Shown: in pieces, positions 24,601-37,439 of the stretch | How the letters are laid out: every line of letters begins with the position of its first letter | Numbering within the stretch: position 1 is the first letter of the stretch | Origin: Pteria penguin | Lineage: Eukaryota; Mollusca; Bivalvia; Pterioida; Pteriidae | NCBI GenBank assembly: GCA_035048485.1 | Contig: CM068581.1 | Coordinates: 61,667,393-61,731,392, forward strand | Length of the DNA stretch: 64,000 bases | Reading direction: 5' to 3' | The notes under the pieces: model-generated | Told to the model about the DNA's origin: nothing | Databases searched by the model: none | Seen by the model: only the letters and a program-made list of their open reading frames with translations | Translations under genes and position numbers: made by a program

Positions 24601-25309
24601 TGCCTGTTTATCAGCAGGTTATATATTTAGTATGTAATTTAGCCATTTTCTTTTCTATAGACTGAGCTGAAAGTGTATTTGGCTGTTTGAATAAATGAGG
24701 ATTCTCCGTAAAGTTATTACTACGAATGTTGATAATTTTTTTTAGAATCTCATATTTCCCATCATTAAGAGCACAAGACTATTGTACAATCTCTTGATAG
24801 GTGGTACTTCTGATTAGAACCTGTCAAAATTTTCCGCACCAAATTACGATCGCAAAATTGTCTTCCGACTTGCTAAAAGAAAGGAAAAAGACATTTGACT
24901 CGGCTGCGTGAAAATATTCACCTGGGACATATAGATCATACAAAAATACGCATATAAAAAGATACCTCCAAGTCACAATCCCATCAAAATTTCATCTTTC
25001 GTGCTCTATTGTAAGCCGCTAAGTTAGCTAATAGGAGGAGCTTAAAAGATCGAATTTTAATGAGACTGCAAAAATATCTGATAAAAAGCAGTCTCTGTAC
25101 TGACTTAAGACTATTCAATGAAGTGGGGTGATTAATCAGTTTATGAACCTACATTCGCAATCACTAAATTGGCAGTACAATAAAAAAAATCTACTGAAAA
25201 CTTAATAAATGATCCTCCATATAGAGAACAAGGATCAACAGATTATTTTGTTTGAAAAACACGAATTGCTTTATGGAATGAATTTTAATATTAAGACTAT
25301 AAAATGAAA

Positions 25310-25640
25310 ACATGACCCAATCATATTCTGCCCTTCTGAGAGTAAGCTAGTCACTGAATGTAGGAATCCCGATTGTGAGTCAGATGACACGAAGTTCAGG
25401 ACCTCGGCTCCTCTGATATGATTAAGACCTGATTCGTCATACTTTCGTTGTTGAAGGCGCTTAATTATTTTTGAATTTCATGAGATGAAGCTAACCGAAC
25501 TTTTGACCTTCTGTTCTTTGTATGCAAGATCTCTGTAAAATTGGAATGAGAGATTCCGCTGGGTACATACTGCTAACAGTTATTTAGATAAAAATGATGT
25601 GAATAAGATCTTTAAAATTTTTCAAAAGGACAGAAGACCG
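25310..25640 (-). pseudogene. Second Penelope-like C-terminal relic
   Basis: Minus-strand sequence corresponds to the last part of the same element as 22.1-22.6 kb. It has a degenerate FFRS..., FYRDLAYKE-like and KRLQQR-like region, then the post-coding stretch with GACTCACAATCGGGATTCC. It is more decayed than the neighbouring copy. Between the two copies (24600-25310) nothing is recognised. Confidence 0.6.
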
Positions 25641-25647
25641 GTATAAT

Positions 25648-25712
25648 TATGGTGGGAGCCGAACCCGGGCCTACCGGTCACGAATCGAACACCTCATTCA
25701 CTGGACTACATT
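25648..25712 (-). repeat. tRNA-like SINE head fragment
   Basis: Minus strand reads as a B box (CGGGTTCGGCTCCCACC) and an A-box-like GTGAATGAGGTG stretch. The SINE body is absent. Confidence 0.6.
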
Positions 25713-25910
25713 AGGTTTGAGCATGCAGAGTGAGTACAGAGGTTGACACGTATGAAAGCTAGTGATGAACCAACTGTAGCTGATAATCGATTGTCTATCG
25801 CTAAAAGTCTTTCGATTCCGATTATCGATTCCAATTCTTCATAATCGATTGTCGCTGAGAGGGAAAAAAGGATAAAGATAGGTCAAAACGGACTAAACTC
25901 TATGGGTAGT

Positions 25911-26748
25911 GGCTACTTACACGACGGTCGTGTACCTAAAGTGATATGGCTATATACACAGCGGCCGTGTACCTAAAGTGATATGGCTAGTTTACACAAT
26001 CGTTGTGTTACCTATGTACATTACTTAAGTAGACGACGGGTATATAATCCGTACCTGTGTGGTGCCCCTTTTCTCGCATATTTGACGACTTAGATAGTAA
26101 ACGGCCGAGGATGATCGAATGCGGAAAGAAAACGTTAACAATTCCTGTGATCAGTTATTTTATTTAATTGTTTTATACATAATCAAATCTCTTATGACTT
26201 TAATGAGCGATTTTAGATTTTTTTTTTCTTTATAAGAATACTGCTCAGTATAAGAACTTTAATAAAGTTATAGTAATAAAGTTAGACAAGTTTGACAGAA
26301 ATAACACACAGAAACAGGGCGGGGAGCCGCCTGCATAGCACTCCCTCCCCCATTTCCAATCTCACTTATTCAGCAAATTATTCGAATTCAGTACACTAGT
26401 GTAATTTCTTGTAGAAAGTCAAATAAAGCATTTTACCGGCTTTACATTTGTTACGTCGAAATACAAGCTCTTCTATTTTCGCATGTATGTAGGAAGTTTC
26501 TGTATCGAACTTTCCAAGCATTGCTTTGGGCACAAGGGGCCTCGACAGGGAGTTTGTTATGTACACCGTGACATGAACGTCGTGTAAATAGCCATATCAT
26601 TTAGGTACACGACCGTTGTGTAAATTACTGTATCAATTTAGGTACACCACCGTCATGTAAATAGCCATTGCATACTCCCTCAGCTATTTACACGACCTTC
26701 GTGTATACAGAAATTCCGGTTTATGTATACGACCGTCGTGCGAATAGC
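25911..26748. mobile_element. Foldback-type element with repeated palindromic ends
   Basis: Both ends hold several copies, in opposite orientation, of a module with a small palindrome (ACACGACGGTCGTGT) followed by ACCTAAAGTGATATGGCTA. Left modules are at 25913-26042 and right modules at 26570-26748. The roughly 520-bp interior (to about 26565) has no coding capacity. Clear target-site duplications were not found. Confidence 0.75.
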
Positions 26749-26749
26749 A

Positions 26750-28558
26750 TCGGCCTAAACTGCGCGCGAATTGTTTCGAATTTTATTCCGCACAAATTGT
26801 CTAATACTAACTAGAAGGCGACTAAAACCAACGACACGCCGGATCGACCAAATCAAAATAAGATTTGCTATGTGTTCTATTTCATTTCAAATTCTGAATG
26901 TCATAGAATATGAATTTTTGATTTAAACCGATAGTCGATGGGTTTACCTTTTCTTAATATCGATTCTTAAATCACCTCCGATGTACAACACTATCATTAT
27001 TTTCAGTTGGTCAGCTACAAATAATGGAATCTCTCTAGTTAATATATCCTCATGTCAGTTTTTAGAATATAGTGTAGTTCTATCTGTCTGCTATTTGGCT
27101 GCTCAAGAATATTTTTGCAGGTGGATATGGTCTGAAGTACATTTTTGACTGACATGTGTGTTCAAAATGTCACTCAGGAATCTTGATATTCTACCAAAGA
27201 TATGAAGATGTGTACAAAAAAATTTAGTTGTAAAAATGGCAACGATGTGATGTTCTGAAATAAGCAAACGAACAATATTGTCTATATGTAACAGTACCTT
27301 GACTCTACATATTAGCCGCTATTGAATTTCCAATTTTGATTTATACTTTGTTGCTTTCAAGATCACAGCTTGGAATTACCCGAAATATATTCAATATTAT
27401 AATGATGTATTATACTTAAATGTCTTAAATTACATGATATTATAACATAGGACGGGTCAACAGGTTTGATGACTTGAAATATACCAGATGTTGTGTCTGT
27501 TGCTAAAAAGACTTCATTAATAATGCAAGTTTCATTATTTTGATTTTAATCTGTTGACAGAATCCTTTGATGTCGATAGGTGATTATCTGTTTTCGTATG
27601 CATTCCATGACAAGTTGACATATGCACCAAGTGATGCTAGCCCAATAAGGAGGCAGACTATTTGTAGGTATCAGTTGCTAATTTTATATTAAAATTCTTT
27701 AAAAGTAGGGAGTCTGTGGAAACAATGTAAACTTCATAATATTAATTATACTCTATTAATTACAATATATTAATTCTGCAATAAAGATCTTTAACCATCA
27801 GATTCTACAGAAGGATAAGCCAACTGTAATAAGGATGGAATCGTTTTAGTTGGATGGAGGAGGAGGGGGGCGTTTATGTGAGCTGAAAACATGATTGTTT
27901 CTAAAATAGCCGATAACGTTTTTTATTTCATATTCAACCAAAACATATATCATTCCAAATAGGATTTGTGGAATTTTTAATTTCAATTATTATCATATCC
28001 ATTAAACATACCCGGAATTTGCATTAAAGTAATTGCGCGTAAATCAGTATTAGGTAACATTTCTGGGATAAATTGATCACAAACAACACATGACTAGAAC
28101 GAAGATTTTAAGAATCTAAATTGAATCAAGAACAAAACAAGAATCCTTAAGAGATTGAGTAAGCTTAAATCTTCGAGTATTGTTTTGTTGTAAGATTGTC
28201 GATATATATTTCAGGAAAAGTGTCCAACATCTAAGTTTTAATACACAAAATAAACTATCATTTGTATATTTAATGTCCTGATCAAAATATGACTATTTTG
28301 ATTCATTCGTGAAAAGTGTAGACCATTAAATAATTCGAAATGCAAATCAAATCTCCCAATAGGACAGTATTTGGGAGACAATTACTTCAGTATGAGCAGA
28401 CGGTGTCCTATATTTCCTATTATCTCTATACCTGGGATGGAAATGTATGTCGTGAAATGTTTGAACTAGATACCTAATACCTTAAGGTATTTATACAACG
28501 ACACGAATACTAAGTCTGTAGAGTTATGCATTGATCTTAGTCCAGATCTGTATACGCC
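26750..28558. other. Intergenic stretch upstream of MPC2
   Basis: No further gene is recognised. The 180 bases before the MPC2 start codon hold no convincing TATA box at a fixed distance. TATTTATACAACG at about 28488 is the nearest AT-rich candidate. Confidence 0.45.
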
Positions 28559-31500
28559 ATGGCCTCACGTCTCTACCAGAGTATTATACGTACAGTTGAT
28601 CCACACGTACCCGTCAAACTCGTGCCATTGTGGAATCATCCTGCAGGTTAGTTGTATTCAGAGATTATGATTAAGTCTGGTTTGTGATAAAACCTTTACA
28701 TTGAGAGCAAGCTATGTATCTCTATCTTTACCCCCCCCCCCCTAAACCTTTAAGTCATTGAATGTGCTGGTAAAAGTTTTCATCATCGTGTTATGTTCTT
28801 TTGTGAGGGTCATGTATGAAAAATTTAGGGAGATAAGTCTCCTCGGAAAATGCGATAAACGCACACGACATTGAGATAAATCGTTCTTGCAGGAATGTCC
28901 TTAAATTTTCCCCGCCAAGGATTTGATCTTAGCCTTACAATAATTTACCACTGGTGTTAGGTGGCTAAGGCACATATTCAGCATGTCTACTGTCACATAG
29001 TATCAGCGTGTCCACTGTCATATAGTATCACCATGTAAACTGTCACCCAGTATCACGATATCCACTGTGACAGTATCACCATGTCCACTGTCACATCGTA
29101 TCAGCATGTCCACTGTCACATAGTATCACCATGTTAACAGTCACCCAGTATCACAATATACACTGTCGCACTGTATCGACATGTCCACTGTCACATAGTA
29201 TTAGCATGTCCTATGTCACGTAGTACCAGCATGTCCACTGTCACATACTATCAGCATGTCCACTGTCACATAGTATTAGCATGTCCACTGTCACATAGTA
29301 TCAGCATGTCAACTGCCACATAGTATCAGCATGTCCACTGTCACATAGTATTAGCATGTCCACTGTCACATAGTATCAGCATGTCCGCTGTCACATAGTA
29401 TCAGCATGTCCACTGTCACATAGTATCAGCATGTCCACTGTCACATAGTATTAGCATGTCCACTGTCACATAGTATCAGCATGTCCGCTGTCACATAGTA
29501 TCAGCATGTCTTCTGTCACATAGTATCAGCATGTCCACTGTCACATAGTATTAGCATGTCCACTGTCACATAGTATCAGCATGTCTACTGTTACATAGTG
29601 TCAGCATGTCCACTGTCACATAGTATCAGCATGTCTTCTGTCACATAGTTTTAGCATGTCCACTGTCACATAGTATCAGCATGTCTTCTGTCACATAGTT
29701 TTAGCATGTCCACTGTCACATAGTACCAGCATGTCCACTGTCACATAGTACCAGCATGTCCACTGTCACATAGTATCAGCATGTCCACTGTCACATAGTA
29801 TCAGCATGTTCACTGTCACATAGTATTAGCATGTCCACTGTCACATAGTATCAGCATGTCCACTGTCACATCGTATTAGCATGTCTACTGTTACATAGTA
29901 TCAGCATGTCCACTGTCACATAGTATCAGCATGTCCACTGTCACATAGTATTAGCATGTCCACTGTCACATAGTATCAGCATGTCCACTGTCACATAGTA
30001 TTAGCATGTCCACTGTCACATAGTATTAGCATGTCCACTGTCACATAGTATCAGCATGTCCACTGTCACATAGTATCAGCATGTCCACTGTCACATAGTA
30101 TCAGCATGTCCACTGTCACATAGTATCAGCATGTCCACTGTCACATAGTATCAGCATGTCTACTGTTACATAGTATCAGCATGTCCACTGTCACATAGTA
30201 TCAGCATGTCCACTGTCACATAGTATTAGCATGTCCACTGTCACATAGTATTAGCATGTCCACTGTCACATAGTATCAGCATGTCCACTGCCACATAGTA
30301 TCAGCATGTCCACTGTCACATCGTATTAGCATGTGCACTGTCACATAGTATCAGCATGTCCGCTGTCACATAGTATTAGCATGTCCCCTGTCACATAGTA
30401 TCAGCATGTCCGCTGTCACATAGTATCAGCATGTCTGCTGTCACATAGTACCAGCATGTCCACTGTCACATAGTATTAGCATGTCCACTGTCACATAGTA
30501 TCAGTATGTCTACTGTTACATAGTGTCAGCATGTCCACTGTCACATAGTATCAGCATGTCCACTGTCACATAGTTTTAGCATGTCCACTGTCACATAGTA
30601 TCAGCATGTCCACTGTCACATAGTACCAGCATGTCCACTGTCACATAGTATCAGCATGTCCACTGTCACATAGTATCAGCATGTCCACTGCCACATAGTA
30701 TCAGCATGTCCACTGTCACAAAGTATTAGCATGTGCACTGTCACATAGTATCAGCATGTCCGCTGTCACATAGTATCAGCATGTCCACTGTCACATAGTA
30801 TCAGCATGTCCACTGTCACATAGTATTAGCATGTCCACTGTCACATAGTATCAGCATGTCCGCTGTCACATAGTATCAGCATGTCTGCTGTCACATAGTA
30901 CCAGCATGTCCACTGTCACATAGTATTAGCATGTCCACTGTCACATAGTATCAGCATGTCTACTGTTACATAGTGTCAGCATGTCCACTGTCACATAGTA
31001 TCAGCATGTCCACTGTCACATAGTATTAGCATGTCCACTGTCACATAGTATCAGCATGTCTTCTGTCACATAGTTTTAGCATGTCCACTCTCACATAGTA
31101 TCAGCATGTCCACTGTCACATAGTACCAGCATGTCCACTGTCACATAGTATCAGCATGTCCACTGTCACATAGTATCAGCATGTCCACTGTCACATAGTA
31201 TCAGCATGTCCACTGTCACATAGTATCAGCATGTCTACTGTTACAGTGTCAGCATGTCCACTGTCACATAGTATCAGCATGTCTTCTGTCACATAGTTTT
31301 AGCATGTCCACTGTCACATAGTATCAGCATGTCCACTGTCACGTAGTACCAGCATGTCCACTGTCACATAGTTTTAGCATGTCCACTGTCACATAATATC
31401 AGCATGTCCTCTGTCTCATAGTATCAGCATGTCCACTGTCACATAGTATCAGCATGTCTTCTGTCACATAGTATCAGCATGTCCACTGTCATATAGTATC

Positions 31501-34500
31501 AGCATGTCCACTGTCACATAGTATCAGCATGTCCACTGTCACATAGTATTAGCATGTCCACTGTCACATAGTATCAGCATGTCCACTGTCACATAGTATT
31601 AGCATGTCCACTGTCACATAGTATTAGCATGTAAACTGTCACATAGTATTAGCATGTCCACTGTCACATAGTATTAGCATGTCCACTGTCACATAGTATT
31701 AGCATGTCCACTGTCACATAGTATCAGCATGTCCACTGTCACATAGTATCAGCATGTCCACTGTCACATAGTATCAGCATGTCCGCTGTCACATAATATC
31801 AGCATGTCCACTGTCACATAGTATCAGCATGTCCACTGTCACATAGTATCAGCATGTCCACTGTCACATAGTATCAGCATGTCCACTGTCACATAGTATT
31901 AGCATGTCCGCTGTCACATAGTATCAGCATGTCTACTGTAACATTGTATCAGCATAACCATTGCCACATAGTATCGCCATGTAAGCTGTAATATTGTATC
32001 AACTTGTCTACTGTTATATACACATATTATAGGAAACCTCAGTATTTTACGCTTTGATTTTAAGATAAATCGTAAACAAAAGAGAAATGCTATCTGACGT
32101 AGCGGATGGCACAATTTGCGATGGAAATGCATAGAGAACAGGAAGAGGAAAAGAACCCGAAATATGACGAAATCACTCAAATAGTTAATCTAGAATTGGT
32201 AAAGTCGTTCGGATAATGCATAATAGGATATCAGGAACCGGAGTAAGGCCGTTATGTCTTATTTAGCCTGCAATCATGATTAATATCTATACTATAATCA
32301 GAAGTTAGTCAGGATACAATCATGTTTGTGCTATTTTACACCATATCAGTCGTCATGTCACAATTCCACCAAATCTGCAATCATGATTAAGATCTATACT
32401 ATAATCAGCAGTTGCAGTCAGGATACAATCACGTCAGTGCTATATTGCACCATATCAGTTGTCATGTCTTAATTATACCAAATCTGCAATCATGATTAAT
32501 ACCTATACTATAATTAGCAGTTATAGTCGGTATTCAATCACATCTTGGTGCGTATCGCACCATATTAGTGATCTAACTTCTACCAGGAAATCTTGATTCT
32601 GGTGCATATATACCGTTTTTATTACAATTCTCAGAATATAACCAATCACGATAATCTACATTATTACCTCACAATATTATTGTTATATCTGATAAATATA
32701 GAACATATATACCTTTTAATTTTGTGCACCACATGCGCATTTCGACAACTTATATCTCTTCAGTAATGCTCGTGGCCGAATGATTGGAATTCTCATACTA
32801 TATAAATATTTGAAGAGCAGTGTTGAAACCAAAATGACCGAAAAGTGAACCAAGAATTCTATCTAAGGACAGAGCGACGCATGAGGGAGATACTCCTTAG
32901 TTTTAGAGTGATTTATTTAATTTGATGACTGAAAATTTGAAGTATATATACACAATTGCTTTTTACCGAGATAAATCTTTATTATGTATTATAAACAGAC
33001 AGATTGAGAATAAAATATTCTTAATAATAAATATGAAGTCGACTTTAATCTGTAAAGGTACATTTTCCATTGTAGGCCCAAAGACCATATTTTTCTGGTG
33101 TCCATTTGCGAAATGGGTATGAATTTTAATTTCCATCTGAACAAAAATCATTTGATATAACAGTATATAAAATTATATTGTTTATTGCGACATTTTTCAT
33201 TTGCATTCTACAGACTTCAAAAAGCAGTGTGCGTCATACTACACTAATTTGTGATGTAAAATTACCGTTATCATTGTTGAGACAAATCAGTGTAATAAAT
33301 GTAGATGCTTAAGCATTCAGTGGCGATATATTTATTTCCTTAGTAAAATTTAAAACTGCTGTATTTCAGTTGCTTTTTTCGTTCGAGACAATTTCAGCAA
33401 ATACAAATTTAAATCCTGTTTTATACTTACATTTGACTGTAGAATCAATGGTAGTTGTGTCTACCAAGCCGGAGATACTAATTTCTCCTAGATGTCTACG
33501 TATTTCCATTATGCAATAATGTTCCAGTTTAGTCATTTGTTCGTTTTCCTTATATGGAAAAATTGTAGAAGACTTATGAATCCGATATTACTCCAAAGTC
33601 ATTATTCATATAAGTGAAATAGAAAATACAAATCAGCATAACATTATATTGAATTTTCATCTAAAAACTGGGATAGTCACATATTTATATCCGCTTTTCC
33701 TCGATTAACATAAATATATTGTTTGCTGATAAGAATCTGTATTGTTATTTTTAGGTTTTAGTCTTCGCTGGCATTGGTGATCTTACACGCCCGCCAGAAA
33801 AACTTAGCTTATTCCAGTCAACAGCTCTTCTGTCTGGTAAGATATGTATGCAAGAGTATTTGTGAGTGTGATGTGTGTAGGTGTAGGTTGTGTGTAATAT
33901 GTGTGCTATAAGTAGTTTGCATCAATAGTATACTGTCTGTGTTTTCAAATTTAATGGTCATCATTTAGATGTATTACTATGCCAGGTTTATATGTATGAT
34001 ACACAATGCTTATCATTAAGTTGTATTACTATTCGTGATTATATGTATTATACAACAATGATCATCATTCAGAAGTTAATTAATATTCCAGGGTTGTCCG
34101 TATTATAGAACAATGGTCATCATTCGGGATATTACTATTCTAAGGTTTATATGTATTAAAGAACAATGAATGATCATCATTTAAATGTTTATTACTATTC
34201 CAGGTTTATATGTATCATACAACAATGGTTATCATTCAGGTGTATTAATATTCCAAGGTGTATATGTTTTGTACAACAATGGTCTTCACTGAGATCTTTA
34301 TTACTTTTCCGGGATTATATGTATTATACTACAATGGTCATTATTCAGGTGTAGTACTATTCAAGGTTTATATGTATTATGCCACAATGTTCATCATTCG
34401 GTTGTATTATTATTCCAGGTTAATGGTCATTATTCAGATGTATTACTATTCCAGGGTTTATATGTATTATACAACAATGGTCTTCATTCGGTTGTATTAT

Positions 34501-35945
34501 TATTCCAGGTTAATGGTCATCATTCAGACGTATTACTATTCCAGGGTGTATATGTATTATACAACAATGGTCATCATTCGGTTGTATTATTATTCTAGGT
34601 TTATGGTCATCATTCAGAAGTATTACTATTCCAGGGTTTTTATGTATTATACAACAATGGTCATCATTCAGACGTATTACTATTCCAGGGTGTATATGTA
34701 TTATACAACAATGGTCATCAATCAGAAGTATTGCTATTCCAGGGTGTATATGTATTATACAACAATGGTCATCATTCAGACGTATTACTATTCCAGGGTG
34801 TATATGTATTATACAACAATGGTCATCATTCAGACGTATTACTATTCCAGGGTGTATATGTATTATACAACAATGGTCATCATTCAGAAGTATTGCTATT
34901 CCAGGGTGTATATGTATTATACAACAATGGTCATCATTCAGACGTATTACTATTCCAGGGTGTATATGTATTATACAACAATGGTCATCATTCAGACGTA
35001 TTACTATTCCAGGGTGTATATGTATTATACAACAATGGTCATCATTCAGTCGTATTACTATTCCAGGGTGTATATGTATTATACAACAATGGTCATCATT
35101 CAGAAGTATTACTATTCCACGGTTTATAAATATTATACAAGAATGGTCTTAATTCAGATGTTAATTATTATTCCAGGTTTTATATGGACTCGTTACTGTT
35201 TTGTCATTATTCCAAAGAACTACAGCCTTGCACTTGTCAATTTTAGTGTAGGAATTGTGGGATTGTATCAACTATCAAGAATATATAGGTAAGCACTGAG
35301 GATTCATGATCACCGAATACCAAGCCCAGGAACTTATAATCTTAATAGTTATATCACAGGCAATATGATCTATACAGGAAATAAGCATAATGATGTTTCA
35401 TGTTCTAATAATAAAAACCATCATTATTCAATAATACCGATATTATTCAGTCATAATCCAAAAATGCAGAGTTATTGTAGTCGTGTCTTGGTCTTTAAAC
35501 AGCATGAATATTATAACATCAGTACGATTTAAATTGTTTCGTGACTGCCGAGTTGTCAATCGGTGTAACATTTTCTAAGAGATTGTTCTCATTACATTTT
35601 CTTCTATCTTTTTAAAAATGTGTCCGCTTTAATCAATACATAACACTTATTATTACTATAAATATTTTGTTATGGTGCAAAAGTATTTCAATACTTTAGA
35701 GGAATCTTCTGTAATTTAGTAAGAAGTAGTAATACGTGTAAAGGATTATTTAAAATTTCACTTACACAATTTCATGATTATCTTTAAAGAATACTAAACT
35801 ATACTTTAATATATATACTGCAGTATTGCAGTATATTTCATTTAGATACTTTAATATTTAAACTGCAGTATTACAGTATATTTCATTTAGGTACTTTATA
35901 TTCTCTTGTAGGTATCAGAAATCCATAGAGAAACCAAAAACATAA
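28559..35945 (+). CDS. MPC2: Mitochondrial pyruvate carrier 2, five coding exons
   Basis: Subunit of the inner-membrane heterodimer that imports pyruvate into the matrix. Exons: 28559-28646, 33076-33116, 33755-33836, 35177-35288, 35912-35945. All introns are GT-AG and phases agree (1, 0, 1, 2), giving 357 bases, 118 residues; human MPC2 is 127. Exon 1 ends in VPLWNHPA, split G. Exon 2 gives PKTIFFWCPFAKW. Exon 3 has FAGIGDLTRPPEKLS and TALLSG. Exon 4 has FIWTRYCFVIIPKNYSLALV then YQLSRIY. Exon 5 adds RYQKSIEKPKT and a TAA stop. The NHPAGP, RPPEKLS, IIPKN and SRI motifs are MPC2 hallmarks, and three membrane segments follow from the family. Introns 1 (4.4 kb) and 3 (1.3 kb) are mostly tandem repeat. 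A broken partial copy lies at 47140-48425. No intact paralogue or MPC1 is seen. Confidence 0.95.
28975..32010 (+). repeat. 25-bp minisatellite, ~120 copies, in MPC2 intron 1
   Basis: The unit is CATGTCCACTGTCACATAG plus TATCAG (25 bp), alternating irregularly with a TATTAG variant and rarer TACCAG, TTTTAG and TTCTG variants. It runs about 3.0 kb with degenerate edges. Variants come in short runs, which indicates local homogenisation. No spacers are present. Confidence 0.97.
32269..32580 (+). repeat. ~108-bp unit repeated three times in MPC2 intron 1
   Basis: Units begin CTGCAATCATGATTAA at 32269, 32375 and 32484 (periods 106 and 109). About two diverged units recur at 47140-47330, upstream of the MPC2 duplicate. 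Confidence 0.88.
33953..35170 (+). repeat. 54-bp tandem array in MPC2 intron 3 carrying splice-acceptor-like sequence
   Basis: The mature unit is 54 bp and contains TATTACTATTCCAGG, GTGTATATGTATTATAC and AACAATGGTCATCATTCAG. Some 20 units run up to exon 4. Early units are diverged, those from about 34510 to 35110 nearly identical. The TATTCCAGG-TTTATATG part of the unit matches the true exon 4 acceptor (ATTATTCCAG|GTTTTATATG). Because 54 is divisible by three, open frames of up to 344 codons run through it by construction. Confidence 0.95.
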
Positions 35946-36189
35946 TGGGAAATATGAACAATGCAATATCAATGTACATGTAATATATCATCGTAAGAAA
36001 CTCTTGCTATGTTGTAGAGTCACTAGATTAGATTTTGCAATACACTTTAATTTTCTGTTTTCTTAAATGATGTAAAAATTTTAATGACCTTGATACTTAT
36101 ATTTATTAACCTTAAGAAAACTTTGGCGAAGAATTATACCAACCTACTTCTGGAACAGACACAAACATCGTTTTTTAAATAATACAATA

Positions 36190-37370
36190 ATAACGTTATC
36201 CAGATGGCAGGCTTACTATAAGGATCCAAGTTATACGGAGAGTCACTGTCGTCTAGATGGCAGGCTCACCATAAGAATCCAAGTTATACAGAGAGTCATT
36301 GCTGTCTAGATGGCAGGCTCACCTTAAGAATCCAAATTACACGGAAAGTCACTGCAGTATATATGGCAGGCCCACCTGAAGAATACAAATCATACAGAGA
36401 GTCACCTCAGTCTAGAGTGCAGGCTCATCATAACAATCCAAGTTATACAGAGAGTGACTGCTGTGTAGATAACTGGCTCATCATAAAAATCCAAGTTATA
36501 CAGAGAGTGACTGCTGTGTAGATAACCGGCTCATCATAAGAATCCAAGTTATACAGAAAGTGACTGCTGTGTAGATAACCGGCTCATCATAAGAATCCAA
36601 GTTATACAGAGAGTGACTGCTGTGTAGATAACCGGCTCATCATAAGAATCCAAGTTATACAGAGTGACTGCTGTGTAGATAACCGGCTCATCATAAGAAT
36701 CCATGTTATACAGAGTCACTGCTGTGTAGATGACAGGCACATCATAAGAATCCATGTTATACAGAGTCACTGCTGTGTAGATGACAGGCACATCATAAGA
36801 ATCCATGTTATACAGAGTCACTGCTGTGTAGATGGCAGGCTTACCTTAAGAATCCAAATAACACGGAAATCACTTCATCATTAGAATCCAATTATGCAGA
36901 GAGTTACCACAGTCTAAACGGCAGGCTTATCATAAAAATCCAATTATACAGAGAGTTACAGCTGTCTAGATGGCAGGCAAATCTTAAGAATCGAAATTAT
37001 ACAGAGAGTCACTGCTATCTAGTTGGCAGACTCACCTTAAAGATCCAATTATACAGAGAGTCACTGCTCTCTAGTTGGCAGCCTCACCTTAAAGATCCAA
37101 TTATACAGAGAGTTACTGCTGTCTAGTTGGCAGACTCACCTTAAAGATCCAATTATACAGAGAGTCACTGCTCTCTAGTTGGCAGACTCACCTTAAAGAT
37201 CCAATTATACAGAGAGTTACTGCTGTCTAGATGGCAGGCTCACCTTAAGAATCGAAATTATACAGAAAATCACCGCTATCTAGTTGGCATACTCACCTTA
37301 ACGATCCAATTAAACAGAGAGTCACTGCTAACTAGTTGGCAGACTCACCTTAATAACGATCGAAAAATTA
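36190..37370 (+). repeat. 51-53-bp tandem array downstream of MPC2
   Basis: The unit is about 53 bp: GTCTAGATGGCAGGCTCACC, TTAAGAATCCAAATTATAC and AGAGAGTCACTGCT. Some local units are 51 bp (36700-36830), which produces a short spurious minus-strand frame with 17-residue periodicity. The same family, expanded and organised in dimers, is at 48425-50390. Confidence 0.93.
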
Positions 37371-37439
37371 ATTTCGTCATGTTTGTCATATAATGAAGAG
37401 CTGTTTACAAAACGCAGGACTTGGATTCTGTTGTATCTT

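Noticed and set aside
28975..32010. CRISPR-like array of 25-bp repeats
   Set aside because: Units are contiguous with no spacers, lie in a eukaryotic intron, and vary in the manner of a minisatellite.
34258..35292. Open frame of 344 codons with an 18-residue repeat (YYYSRVYMYYTT type)
   Set aside because: It is the 54-bp intronic array read through. The unit length is a multiple of three, so several frames stay open. The part after 35177 is the real MPC2 exon 4.
36549..36821. Minus-strand repeat frame of 90 codons
   Set aside because: It arises because a few local satellite units are 51 bp; the rest of the array breaks all frames.
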